DNA from: Gammaproteobacteria bacterium
GTDB lineage: Bacteria; Gemmatimonadota; Gemmatimonadetes; Longimicrobiales; Gaopeijiaceae
Reading direction: 5' to 3'
DNA: 6,727 bases
NCBI GenBank assembly: GCA_009843625.1
Contig: VYDD01000181.1
Span: 1-6,727 of the forward strand
The notes under the pieces are model-generated. The model ran no database searches. It was not told where the DNA came from and saw nothing but the letters and a program-made list of their open reading frames with translations. The position numbers and the translations under genes are program-made. Positions 1 to 5,182 of the stretch are shown piece by piece (position 1 is the stretch's first letter; each line of letters starts with the position of its first letter).

Positions 1-2
1 CG

Positions 3-512
3 CGGCGCATGGCGTGCGATGCCGCGGTCGTAGCCATGGTCCACGCGAAGGACGGCTCGATGCTGAGCGTGGGCCGGAGGACGCGCACGATTCCACCGCA
101 CATCCGGCGGGCGCTGGAGGAGCGCGACCGGGGATGCCGGTTCCCCGGATGTGGCTGCAGATTCACCGAGGCGCATCACGTGAAGCACTGGGCCGACGGG
201 GGCGAAACGAGCCTCGGGAACACAGTGTTGCTCTGCCGGCGCCATCATCGCGCGGTTCACGAGGGGCAGGTGAAGCTATCGGTGGCAACCGACGGAACGG
301 TGGTGTTCTTCACGCGCGGCGGGAAGATGCTGGCGGACGCGCCGAAACAAGTCTGGAGGGATTTGGCCCCGGTCCCTCCAGTTCATCCCGCCGCCCCGTC
401 GAAGGGCGAGGGAGCCGTGCTCTCAAACGGCGCCGCGCTCTATCGCGACTCCGATATCCCCTGGCGCATCGAGGCCGAGGCGCGGGAAGCCGTGGAGGAA
501 TCTCTGGAATGA
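3..512 (+). CDS. HNH endonuclease, DUF222/13E12-type, C-terminal part (5' end outside the window)
   Basis: The visible part is the HNH nuclease end of a DUF222/13E12-repeat family protein. Counting from the Met codon at position 9, Cys43 and Cys48 (CRFPGC), the EAHHVKHW core at 55-61, Asn71, Cys76 and the RRHH pair ending at 80, then His84, form the Cys-ligated beta-beta-alpha-metal fold that cleaves DNA. Position 9 is unlikely to be the true start. The two preceding in-frame codons encode Arg-Arg, giving RRMACDA, which matches the family's internal conserved stretch just before the nuclease domain, so the N-terminal DUF222 region lies upstream of the window. Residues beyond about 110 are a variable Pro/Ala-rich tail ending at the TGA at 510-512. 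These proteins are common in Actinobacteria and other high-GC genomes, often in many copies, and their role is not established. The gene converges on the DUF4328 gene. I am confident of the domain but not of the biological role. Confidence 0.88.
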   Translation, partial: RRMACDAAVVAMVHAKDGSMLSVGRRTRTIPPHIRRALEERDRGCRFPGCGCRFTEAHHVKHWADGGETSLGNTVLLCRRHHRAVHEGQVKLSVATDGTVVFFTRGGKMLADAPKQVWRDLAPVPPVHPAAPSKGEGAVLSNGAALYRDSDIPWRIEAEAREAVEESLE

Positions 513-525
513 TGGCGCGGTCTCG

Positions 526-545
526 GGGGCCTGGGTGCCGGCCCC
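526..545. terminator. GC hairpin between convergent genes, possible terminator
   Basis: GGGGCC at 526-531 pairs perfectly with GGCCCC at 540-545 across an 8-nt loop, 14 bp after the HNH stop codon and in the gap between two convergent genes. This is where a bidirectional terminator would be expected. No T-tract follows on either strand, so it is not a canonical intrinsic terminator and could be a chance structure in GC-rich DNA. Confidence 0.25.
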
Positions 546-619
546 GTCTGAACCCACCTCGAGCCGGTTACGCGCTGCGCCCGTGGTCGCGTCGGATACT
601 CGGCGCTCGCCGACCGCCC

Positions 620-1285
620 TCAGCCGGCGGCCACCTGTCGCCGGTGATGGTCCATCTGCATCCGGTGGACCGCTCCGATGATGGCGAGCAGCACGAGGAT
701 CAGCGGGATCTCCAGAATCCAGTACACAAGCCCCCTGGCCGCTGCCAGGCTCTCTGTCCCTGCGTCGTCGAGGCGGCGTGCCGCCAGGAGTTCCACGATC
801 GACCCGCCCCAGAACGGCACGATCCAGAGGATCCACCACCAGTGCAGCAGCGGGGACACCGGTTCCCCCCGCCAGTCCGCAGGGTTCCGGGAGGCGCGCC
901 AGATCTCCGTCATGGCCTGGTAGGGCTCCCAGAACCATGCGATGGGCACGAAGTGCCAACCCACCGCCCACCCTGGCGTGAACTGCATGTCGACTGCGCG
1001 CAGTTGTCGGACATTGTGATTGGCCCGATGAATCCAGTTGAGCACCAGGACTGCGGTAATGAGCCAGATCGGCATCCCCGTCAGGAACCAGAAGAGGTCA
1101 AATCCCGTTCCTGCCGACTCTATCACGCCTCCGGTTCCCAGCAAATCGCTGGCATCCGACAATAACCGCACGAGGGCGGTGGCGATGCTGGCGTACAGAA
1201 ACCCGCGCGTCCACTTCATGAGCCCGGTGGGATCCCTGAAGCCTTCGGTTGGTTCGGGGGTGGTCGAGTGATTCTCCCTGCTCAT
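620..1285 (-). CDS. DUF4328 domain-containing multi-pass membrane protein
   Basis: This is a 221-residue membrane protein. It has a polar N-terminus and hydrophobic segments at roughly 25-45, 64-84, 103-120, 147-167 and 186-206. The stretch FTPGWAVGWHFVPIAWFWEP (102-121), followed by YQAMTEIWRAS, is the hallmark of DUF4328. WIHRANHNVRQL at 84-95 also matches the family. No biochemical function is known for it. The open frame continues upstream to 1606, but the Met at 1285 is chosen for three reasons: family similarity begins just after it; a purine-rich AGGCGAG lies immediately upstream; and its ATG overlaps the TGA of the upstream gene as ATGA (1285-1282), typical of translational coupling. 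The upstream extension is low-complexity Arg/Gly-rich and looks like readthrough of GC-rich DNA. It is the last gene of the leftward cluster. Confidence 0.85.
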   Translation of the reverse strand: MSRENHSTTPEPTEGFRDPTGLMKWTRGFLYASIATALVRLLSDASDLLGTGGVIESAGTGFDLFWFLTGMPIWLITAVLVLNWIHRANHNVRQLRAVDMQFTPGWAVGWHFVPIAWFWEPYQAMTEIWRASRNPADWRGEPVSPLLHWWWILWIVPFWGGSIVELLAARRLDDAGTESLAAARGLVYWILEIPLILVLLAIIGAVHRMQMDHHRRQVAAG

Positions 1286-2007
1286 CTCGCCTGCAGGTTC
1301 GGGCGCGTGGGCGAAAGTTGCGCCGCCGCGGCCCAAGATAGGCGGACGCGAGCGGACGGGCGAAGCGATACGGCCATCGCCCTGGCGCCCCCCCGACCGT
1401 TGGCGAGGAATCGCTCCGAAGGACGTCTTCCTGGTCCCTCGTCCCCGTGTCGGCTCCCCGCCCCGGACCCGAACTCCACCACATGCGCCCGCCATGTCTC
1501 CGCATCGCCCGGCGCTCCGTGCGCCTCCGAGACCACCTCGAGCCGGACGGGCATCACCTCGATCAGCAGCACGCTCTGGTCCCGGTCCGGGTAGAACGGC
1601 GTCCACGACTCCTTCCAGTGACGGGCCTTCATCTCCGGGTCGTCGACCAGGCGGGCTCGGCCTATGAGCGTGACGTACGCCGGCACGCCCTCGGCGAGAT
1701 AGTGGAGCGCCACCCGGGGACTGGCTCGCAGCTGCTCCACCTTGCGGCTGCCGGGGTTGGTGGCCAGCCGCACCACCCAGTCGTCGTCCGGCGGGAGCGG
1801 GTCCATCGCGCGCACGGCCGGATAGCCCTCGTCATCCAGCGTCGCCAGCGACACGAACGCCGCCCCCTCCACCACCTCGCGCGCGATACCGAGCAGCTCG
1901 GCGCGCGACGGCGTCTGGGCGGCAACACTGTCCGCCACCGTCAGTGGAGCCATCCACGCCGCCAGGGCCAGCGAAGCCATCCGCGCCGCTAGGGCCAGCG
2001 GGGTCAT
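1282..2007 (-). CDS. Pyridoxamine 5'-phosphate oxidase-like (split-barrel flavin-binding) protein, putatively exported
   Basis: From the start used here the product is 241 residues. The core, about residues 37-175, is the split-barrel fold of the pyridoxamine 5'-phosphate oxidase / general stress protein 26 group: GAAFVSLATLDDEGYPAVRAM, then WVVRLATNPGSRKVEQL, VALHYLAEG, AYVTLIGRARLVDD, and WTPFYPDRDQSVLLIEV. Such proteins bind FMN, F420 or haem. Neither cofactor nor substrate can be told from sequence, and true PdxH activity is not implied. The N-terminus is hydrophobic Ala/Leu-rich and ends in SVAA|Q, resembling a cleavable signal peptide, which is unusual for this family. The start is uncertain. 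Met codons at 2037 and 2055 would add a basic MRK-rich n-region, one at 2127 would overlap the upstream gene, and none has a strong Shine-Dalgarno sequence. The last 65 or so residues after HVVEFG are low-complexity and lie beyond the usual domain end. The stop overlaps the next gene's ATG. Confidence 0.8.
   Translation of the reverse strand: MTPLALAARMASLALAAWMAPLTVADSVAAQTPSRAELLGIAREVVEGAAFVSLATLDDEGYPAVRAMDPLPPDDDWVVRLATNPGSRKVEQLRASPRVALHYLAEGVPAYVTLIGRARLVDDPEMKARHWKESWTPFYPDRDQSVLLIEVMPVRLEVVSEAHGAPGDAETWRAHVVEFGSGAGSRHGDEGPGRRPSERFLANGRGGARAMAVSLRPSARVRLSWAAAAQLSPTRPNLQAR
1949..2002 (-). repeat. 27-bp tandem duplication inside the signal-peptide-like region
   Basis: Two adjacent 27-bp units (1949-1975 and 1976-2002) share most bases, each beginning GCCATCC and containing AGGGCCAGCG on the + strand. 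A degraded third start, GTCATCC, follows at 2003. Read on the minus strand they encode nine-residue repeats, MTPLALAAR then MASLALAAW, with MAPLTVADS as a more diverged third. The hydrophobic core of the putative signal peptide therefore appears to have grown by in-frame duplication. The repeat also places several candidate Met start codons in register. Confidence 0.75.
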
Positions 2008-2027
2008 CCACACGCCGCCCCCGCCAG

Positions 2028-2063
2028 TTTTACGCATTTTACATATTTTACGCATTTTACGTG
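2028..2063. repeat. AT-rich 9-bp tandem repeat, four units
   Basis: Four consecutive 9-mers read TTTTACGCA, TTTTACATA, TTTTACGCA and TTTTACGTG on the + strand (2028-2036, 2037-2045, 2046-2054, 2055-2063). It stands out as an AT-rich island in otherwise GC-rich DNA, between the stop of the YchF-like gene and the oxidase-like gene. On the minus strand the units contain GTAAAATG. They stay in frame with the oxidase-like gene as Met-Arg-Lys/Ile-Cys-Lys repeats, so they could be untranslated leader or part of an extended N-terminus. Whether it binds a protein or is only a slippage-prone microsatellite cannot be decided here. Confidence 0.8.
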
Positions 2064-2098
2064 TTCCAGCTCTCGCTTCAAACGTTCGCGCTACTCGT

Positions 2099-3139
2099 TT
2101 ACACGTTGAAGAGCACCCGCAGGACATCCCCGTCCTGCACGACGTAATCCCTTCCTTCCACGCGCAGGCGCCCCGCCGACTTCACCGCCTGCTCCGATCC
2201 GTATTCCTCCAGGACATCGCAGGGGATGACCTCCGCGCGGATGAAGCCCCGCTCCATGTCCGAGTGGATCTTCCCGGCGGCTCGTCGCGCGTCGGTGCCC
2301 GCGCGGATGGTCCAGGCTCGCACCTCCGGCCCGGCCACGGTGAAGAAGGAGATCAGGTCCTGCAGCTGGTAGGCCGCGCGGATGAAGCGGTCGAGGGCGG
2401 GCTCGGCCAGCCCCATGTCGCGCAGAAACTCCTGCTGGTCCGCGGGCTCGAGCATCGCGATCTCCGCCTCGAGGCTGGCCGAGAGGGTCATGCCCCCGGC
2501 GCCCATGCGGGCCAGTGCGCCTTCGAGTTCATCCGCCAGCGACTCCCCCGCGTCGTCTTCCTCGCGGTTGAGCACGGCCAGCAGCGGCGCGTCGGTGACC
2601 AGCGAATAGCCGCGCAGGAGCGAACGATCCAGTTCCGATTCGGGAAGCACGCGCAGCGGCCGTTCCGATTCCAGCGTCTCCAGCATGCGTTCGAAGGCCG
2701 CAACCTCGAGCCCGCGCTTCGCTTCCTTGCGCGCCCGCTCCAGCCAGCGTTCGACGAACAGCAGATCGGCGAGGACGCATTCGGCGTGGAACGCCTCGAG
2801 CTCGGCGGAGGGATCGGGGGCGTGCTCGAGTGCCGGGTTGTCGAAGCCGCGCAGAACGAGGCAGAGGGCGTCCTGGTCGCGCACCTGCTGCAGCGCCGCG
2901 GTCGAGAGCCCGCGCCGTTCGGAGCCGTGTTCTCCGGGGATGTCGCAGAAGACGATGCTGGCGAAGGTGGTCTTCTTCGGCCGGTAGAGGGCCGAGAGCC
3001 ACTCCACCCGGGGATCGGGCACGTCCACGACGGCGCGGCGCACCTCTCCCCCGTAACCGACCGGTGCGTCCTGGCCGGTCATCGCATTGAACACGGTCGT
3101 CTTCCCCGAACCCGGGAATCCCACCAGGCCAACCTTCAC
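2099..3139 (-). CDS. ychF: YchF-like P-loop NTPase (divergent Obg/YchF family, DUF933/TGS C-terminus)
   Basis: The 346-residue product starts at a GTG (3139). A GGAGGGA Shine-Dalgarno sequence lies 8 nt upstream, and the first residues are strand beta-1, as in the family. G1 is GFPGSGKT (7-14) and G3 is DIPG (66-69). G4 is NREE (191-194), which fits the YchF-type NxxE that favours ATP over GTP. SASLEAEI (220-227) matches the G5 region. Residues about 117-160 form the charged helical insert seen in YchF. The C-terminus, about 260-346, is a well-conserved YchF/TGS domain (FFTVAGPEVRAWTIRAG, IHSDMERGFIRAEVI, DYVVQDGDVLRVLFNV). YchF proteins are cytosolic, bind ribosomes and affect translation and stress responses. 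This one departs from canonical YchF at G1 (no PNVGKS) and in switch II, and is a little shorter than the usual 360 or so residues. It may be a paralogue rather than the housekeeping copy. It heads the leftward cluster. Confidence 0.87.
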   Translation of the reverse strand: MKVGLVGFPGSGKTTVFNAMTGQDAPVGYGGEVRRAVVDVPDPRVEWLSALYRPKKTTFASIVFCDIPGEHGSERRGLSTAALQQVRDQDALCLVLRGFDNPALEHAPDPSAELEAFHAECVLADLLFVERWLERARKEAKRGLEVAAFERMLETLESERPLRVLPESELDRSLLRGYSLVTDAPLLAVLNREEDDAGESLADELEGALARMGAGGMTLSASLEAEIAMLEPADQQEFLRDMGLAEPALDRFIRAAYQLQDLISFFTVAGPEVRAWTIRAGTDARRAAGKIHSDMERGFIRAEVIPCDVLEEYGSEQAVKSAGRLRVEGRDYVVQDGDVLRVLFNV

Positions 3140-3147
3140 GCTGTCGT

Positions 3148-3154
3148 TCCCTCC
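3148..3154 (-). promoter_or_regulatory. Shine-Dalgarno fixing the GTG start of the YchF-like gene
   Basis: GGAGGGA on the minus strand lies 8 nt before the GTG at 3139. The reading frame stays open for another 92 codons to 3415, running under the divergent DUF1761 gene. This site plus the immediate onset of the conserved P-loop strand argue for the GTG over upstream ATGs. Confidence 0.75.
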
Positions 3155-3206
3155 ATTCTCGCGGCTGAGTCCAGGAATCTGCTGCTGACATTCCTTGCCT
3201 GCCAGC

Positions 3207-3225
3207 CTTGCGAAGTCGGCGCAAG
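3207..3225. promoter_or_regulatory. Inverted repeat in the divergent spacer, possible operator
   Basis: CTTGCG (3207-3212) and CGCAAG (3220-3225) form perfect 6-bp arms around a 7-bp spacer. They are flanked by two copies of ATTCCTTGC (3190-3198 and 3230-3238) and by GGAATCT (3174-3180) facing AGATTCC (3240-3246). The cluster sits midway between the divergent YchF-like and DUF1761 genes, a plausible place for a shared regulator to bind. No known operator consensus is recognised. Confidence 0.35.
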
Positions 3226-3235
3226 CGTGATTCCT

Positions 3236-3244
3236 TGCTAGATT
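3236..3244 (+). promoter_or_regulatory. Weak extended -10-like element for the DUF1761 gene
   Basis: TGCTAGATT contains TAGATT, a 4/6 match to the bacterial -10 box, preceded by the extended TGn motif. No convincing -35 box lies 17-18 bp upstream. If used, transcription would begin about 50 bp before the DUF1761 start codon. The assignment is speculative. Confidence 0.2.
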
Positions 3245-3253
3245 CCACCATGG

Positions 3254-3271
3254 CATCAGAACGATCTGATG
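3254..3271. promoter_or_regulatory. Perfect 7-bp inverted repeat upstream of the DUF1761 gene
   Basis: CATCAGA (3254-3260) and TCTGATG (3265-3271) are exact reverse complements separated by ACGA, about 30 bp before the DUF1761 start codon. It could be an operator for a dimeric repressor or a small hairpin in the 5' leader. No T-tract follows, so it is not a terminator. Confidence 0.4.
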
Positions 3272-3301
3272 TAGCAAACGGGCAGGAGCGAGGACAGCGC
3301 A

Positions 3302-3736
3302 ATGGAACCGACGGTCTCGGTGAATTACCTGGCCATCCTCGTCTGTGTCGTCGTCGCGATGCCGCTTGGATTTCTGTGGTTCGGGCCGCTCTTCGGCAAG
3401 ACCTGGGCCCGGCACATGGGGATGGAGGATGAAGACGCCCAGGGAGGGATGGCCAAGGCCATGGTCATCTATGCCCTGGGCTCATTCCTTCTCGTGTTCG
3501 TGCTCGCCCACTACGTCGCTCTGGTGCGGCCTTCCGCGTGGGGAGTGGGTCCGGATCAGGCGCCCTGGGTCTACGCCTGGAACGGAGAGTTCTGGCCCTG
3601 GCGGGGCTTCTTCCTTCCGCTTCAAATGGGGCGGGTCGCTTGGGAAGGGAAGAAATGGGGTCTGGTCGCCATCAACTCCGGGTTCGACCTGGTTCGCCTG
3701 CTGATCTTCGCGATCATCCTCACGCACTGGCACTGA
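3302..3736 (+). CDS. DUF1761 family small membrane protein
   Basis: This 144-residue protein has four hydrophobic segments, at roughly 8-31, 51-74, 98-112 and 120-142. It matches DUF1761: an N-terminal helix ending in LGFLWFGPLFGKTWARHMG (22-40), and a C-terminal WEGKKWGLVAINSGFDLVRL block (114-133) leading into the last helix. The function of the family is unknown, and such proteins are expected in the cytoplasmic membrane. The ATG at 3302 is preceded by AGGAGCGAGGA at a workable distance, and the family similarity starts at once (NYLAILV). It is transcribed divergently from the YchF-like gene and ends 141 bp before leuA. Nothing in the sequence ties it functionally to the amino acid genes, and no clear terminator follows it, so co-transcription with leuA cannot be excluded. 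Confidence 0.85.
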   Translation: MEPTVSVNYLAILVCVVVAMPLGFLWFGPLFGKTWARHMGMEDEDAQGGMAKAMVIYALGSFLLVFVLAHYVALVRPSAWGVGPDQAPWVYAWNGEFWPWRGFFLPLQMGRVAWEGKKWGLVAINSGFDLVRLLIFAIILTHWH

Positions 3737-3866
3737 TCCCTCACGCCGCACGATCCCTCAAGTACCGGAGCAGTCAGCGTAACGGGGGCGATGCCGGCTG
3801 GAAGCGATCGCCATCCCCTGTCCCGGGCACAAGCTGTTACCATTCCCCCGGGCAGTACCGATTACC

Positions 3867-3872
3867 GAGGAG
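3867..3872 (+). promoter_or_regulatory. Shine-Dalgarno fixing the leuA start
   Basis: GAGGAG lies 5 nt before the ATG at 3878. An in-frame ATG at 3791 would add 29 residues, but it lacks such a site and the added residues do not resemble the family. The later start is therefore preferred. Confidence 0.75.
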
Positions 3873-3877
3873 TACAC

Positions 3878-5083
3878 ATGGCCAGGATCACGGTCTTCGA
3901 CACCACTCTGAGAGACGGCGAACAGTCCCCGGGCTGTACCATGACCCCGTCCGAGAAGCTTCGCATGGCGCACCAGCTCGAGGAGCTGGGCGTGGATGTG
4001 ATCGAGGCGGGGTTCCCGATCGCCTCCGACACCGACTTCGACGCGGTCGGGACCATCGCGCGCGAGATCCGCGAGCCGGTGATCGCGGCGCTGGCGCGGG
4101 CCACCTCGGGCGACATCGACCGCGCCGGACACGCGGTGAAGGGAGCACGCCGGTCGCGCATCCACACCTTCATCGCGACATCTGATATTCATCTCGAGCG
4201 CAAGCTGGGGATCGGCCGCGAGGAGTGCCTGGAGCGGGCGGCGGCGGCGGTCGAGCGCGCCTGCCGCTTCACCGACGACGTGGAGTTCAGCGCCGAGGAC
4301 GCCACCCGCACCGATCTCGACTTCCTGTGCGCGGTCATCACCGCGGCGGTGGAGGCGGGCGCCACCACCGTGAACATCCCGGACACGGTCGGCTACACCT
4401 TCCCGGCCGAGTTCCGCGACACCCTGCGCGAGCTGGTGGCCAGGGTGCCCGGGCTGGGCGACGAGGTGGTGCTTTCGGTGCACTGCCACGACGACCTGGG
4501 GCTCGCGGTGGCCAACAGCCTGGCCGGCCTCGACGCCGGGGCGCGGCAGATAGAGTGCACCATCAACGGCATCGGCGAGCGCGCGGGCAACGCATCGCTC
4601 GAGGAGATCGTGATGGCGCTCAAGGTACGCGCCGACATCAACGAGCACTTCACCGAGGTCAACGCCGAGAAGCTCTATCCGACGAGCCGCCTGCTGAGCG
4701 AGACCATCGGCGTCATGCCGCAGCCGAACAAGGCGATCGTGGGCGACAACGCCTTCGCGCACGCCGCGGGCATCCACCAGCACGGCATGCTGAGCGACCG
4801 GGCCACCTACGAGATCATGACCCCGGAAACGGTGGGCGCGCCTCCGACGCAGCTCGTGCTGGGCAAGCACTCCGGGCGGCACGCCCTGCGCCACCGCTAC
4901 GAGAAGCTCGGGCACGAGCTTACCGACGAGGAGATGGCCGAGGCGTCCCGCTATTGCACGGATCTCGCGGAGCGCCGCATCGACGTGACCGACGAAGCCC
5001 TGCTTTCGATCCTGCGCAGGATCAAGGGCGAGGAGGACGAGTCGCGGGTCCAGGGCAGATCGGCGGACCGGGCCTACAGGTAG
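3878..5083 (+). CDS. leuA: 2-isopropylmalate synthase, short form without the C-terminal regulatory domain
   Basis: It condenses acetyl-CoA with 2-ketoisovalerate to 2-isopropylmalate, the committed step of leucine synthesis, in the cytosol. The 401-residue product shows the HMGL-like TIM barrel. It starts with FDTTLRDGEQSPG (7-19; Arg12 and metal ligand Asp13) and has EAGFP at 43-47 and VEFSAEDATRTD at 135-146. The metal-binding HCH is at 202-204, and the synthase signature NGIGERAGNASLEE at 230-243. It continues through PNKAIVGDNAFAHAAGIH (283-300) and LGKHSGRHALRHR (328-340) into the helical linker, then stops at residue 401. Typical LeuA proteins are about 510-520 residues and end in a leucine-binding dimer domain. 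That domain is absent here, and the 99-bp gap to ilvC has no room for it, so this is not a simple frameshift. Homocitrate or citramalate synthase activity is an alternative, but the barrel motifs and the ilvC/ilvD neighbours favour LeuA. Confidence 0.9.
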   Translation: MARITVFDTTLRDGEQSPGCTMTPSEKLRMAHQLEELGVDVIEAGFPIASDTDFDAVGTIAREIREPVIAALARATSGDIDRAGHAVKGARRSRIHTFIATSDIHLERKLGIGREECLERAAAAVERACRFTDDVEFSAEDATRTDLDFLCAVITAAVEAGATTVNIPDTVGYTFPAEFRDTLRELVARVPGLGDEVVLSVHCHDDLGLAVANSLAGLDAGARQIECTINGIGERAGNASLEEIVMALKVRADINEHFTEVNAEKLYPTSRLLSETIGVMPQPNKAIVGDNAFAHAAGIHQHGMLSDRATYEIMTPETVGAPPTQLVLGKHSGRHALRHRYEKLGHELTDEEMAEASRYCTDLAERRIDVTDEALLSILRRIKGEEDESRVQGRSADRAYR

Positions 5084-5105
5084 CCCGGCGCATCCGGATG
5101 ATCCC

Positions 5106-5126
5106 TCCGGGTCACCGGACCTTTTT
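5106..5126 (+). terminator. Terminator-like hairpin with T-tract between leuA and ilvC
   Basis: TCCGG (5106-5110), loop GTCA and CCGGA (5115-5119) form a 5-bp GC-rich stem. It is followed after CC by five T residues (5122-5126), 22 bp past the leuA stop. The stem is short for a strong terminator. The left arm can also pair with CCGGA at 5094-5098, so it may be part of an attenuator rather than a plain end of transcription. Confidence 0.45.
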
Positions 5127-5142
5127 CCACCATTAGAGCAAT

Positions 5143-5160
5143 CGCGCGCACGGGCGCGCG
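5143..5160 (+). promoter_or_regulatory. GC-only hairpin just upstream of the ilvC ribosome binding site
   Basis: CGCGCGC (5143-5149) and GCGCGCG (5154-5160) pair perfectly around ACGG, ending 8 nt before the GAGGA ribosome binding site (5169-5173) of ilvC. Being so stable and close to the translation start, it could influence ilvC expression. Alternating CG runs also occur by chance in such DNA. Confidence 0.4.
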
Positions 5161-5182
5161 CCCAGAACGAGGATACCGGCAG

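Noticed and set aside
14..1165. 383-codon open frame on the + strand across the HNH end and DUF4328
   Set aside because: It spans two real genes in wrong frames, is Arg/Pro-rich and contains no motif.
1286..1606. N-terminal extension of the DUF4328 protein
   Set aside because: It overlaps the coding end of the oxidase-like gene in another frame and is Arg/Gly-rich. The ATGA overlap and the onset of family similarity favour 1285.
2264..3241. 325-codon open frame on the + strand opposite the YchF-like gene
   Set aside because: It mirrors the real gene's codon structure, has no recognised domain, and lies wholly across a gene with clear conserved motifs on the other strand.
3791..3877. 29-residue N-terminal extension of LeuA, or a leader peptide
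   Set aside because: It is in frame with leuA without a stop, so it cannot be a separate leader peptide. It is not enriched in Leu, Val or Ile codons, and the strong GAGGAG site supports the start at 3878.
3737..3877. T-box, leucine-responsive leader or terminator upstream of leuA
   Set aside because: Only short chance-level repeats are visible (GGCGAT/ATCGCC at 3787-3812 and two CCCGGGCA copies at 3822 and 3847). There is no T-box sequence, no T-tract and no good promoter hexamers.
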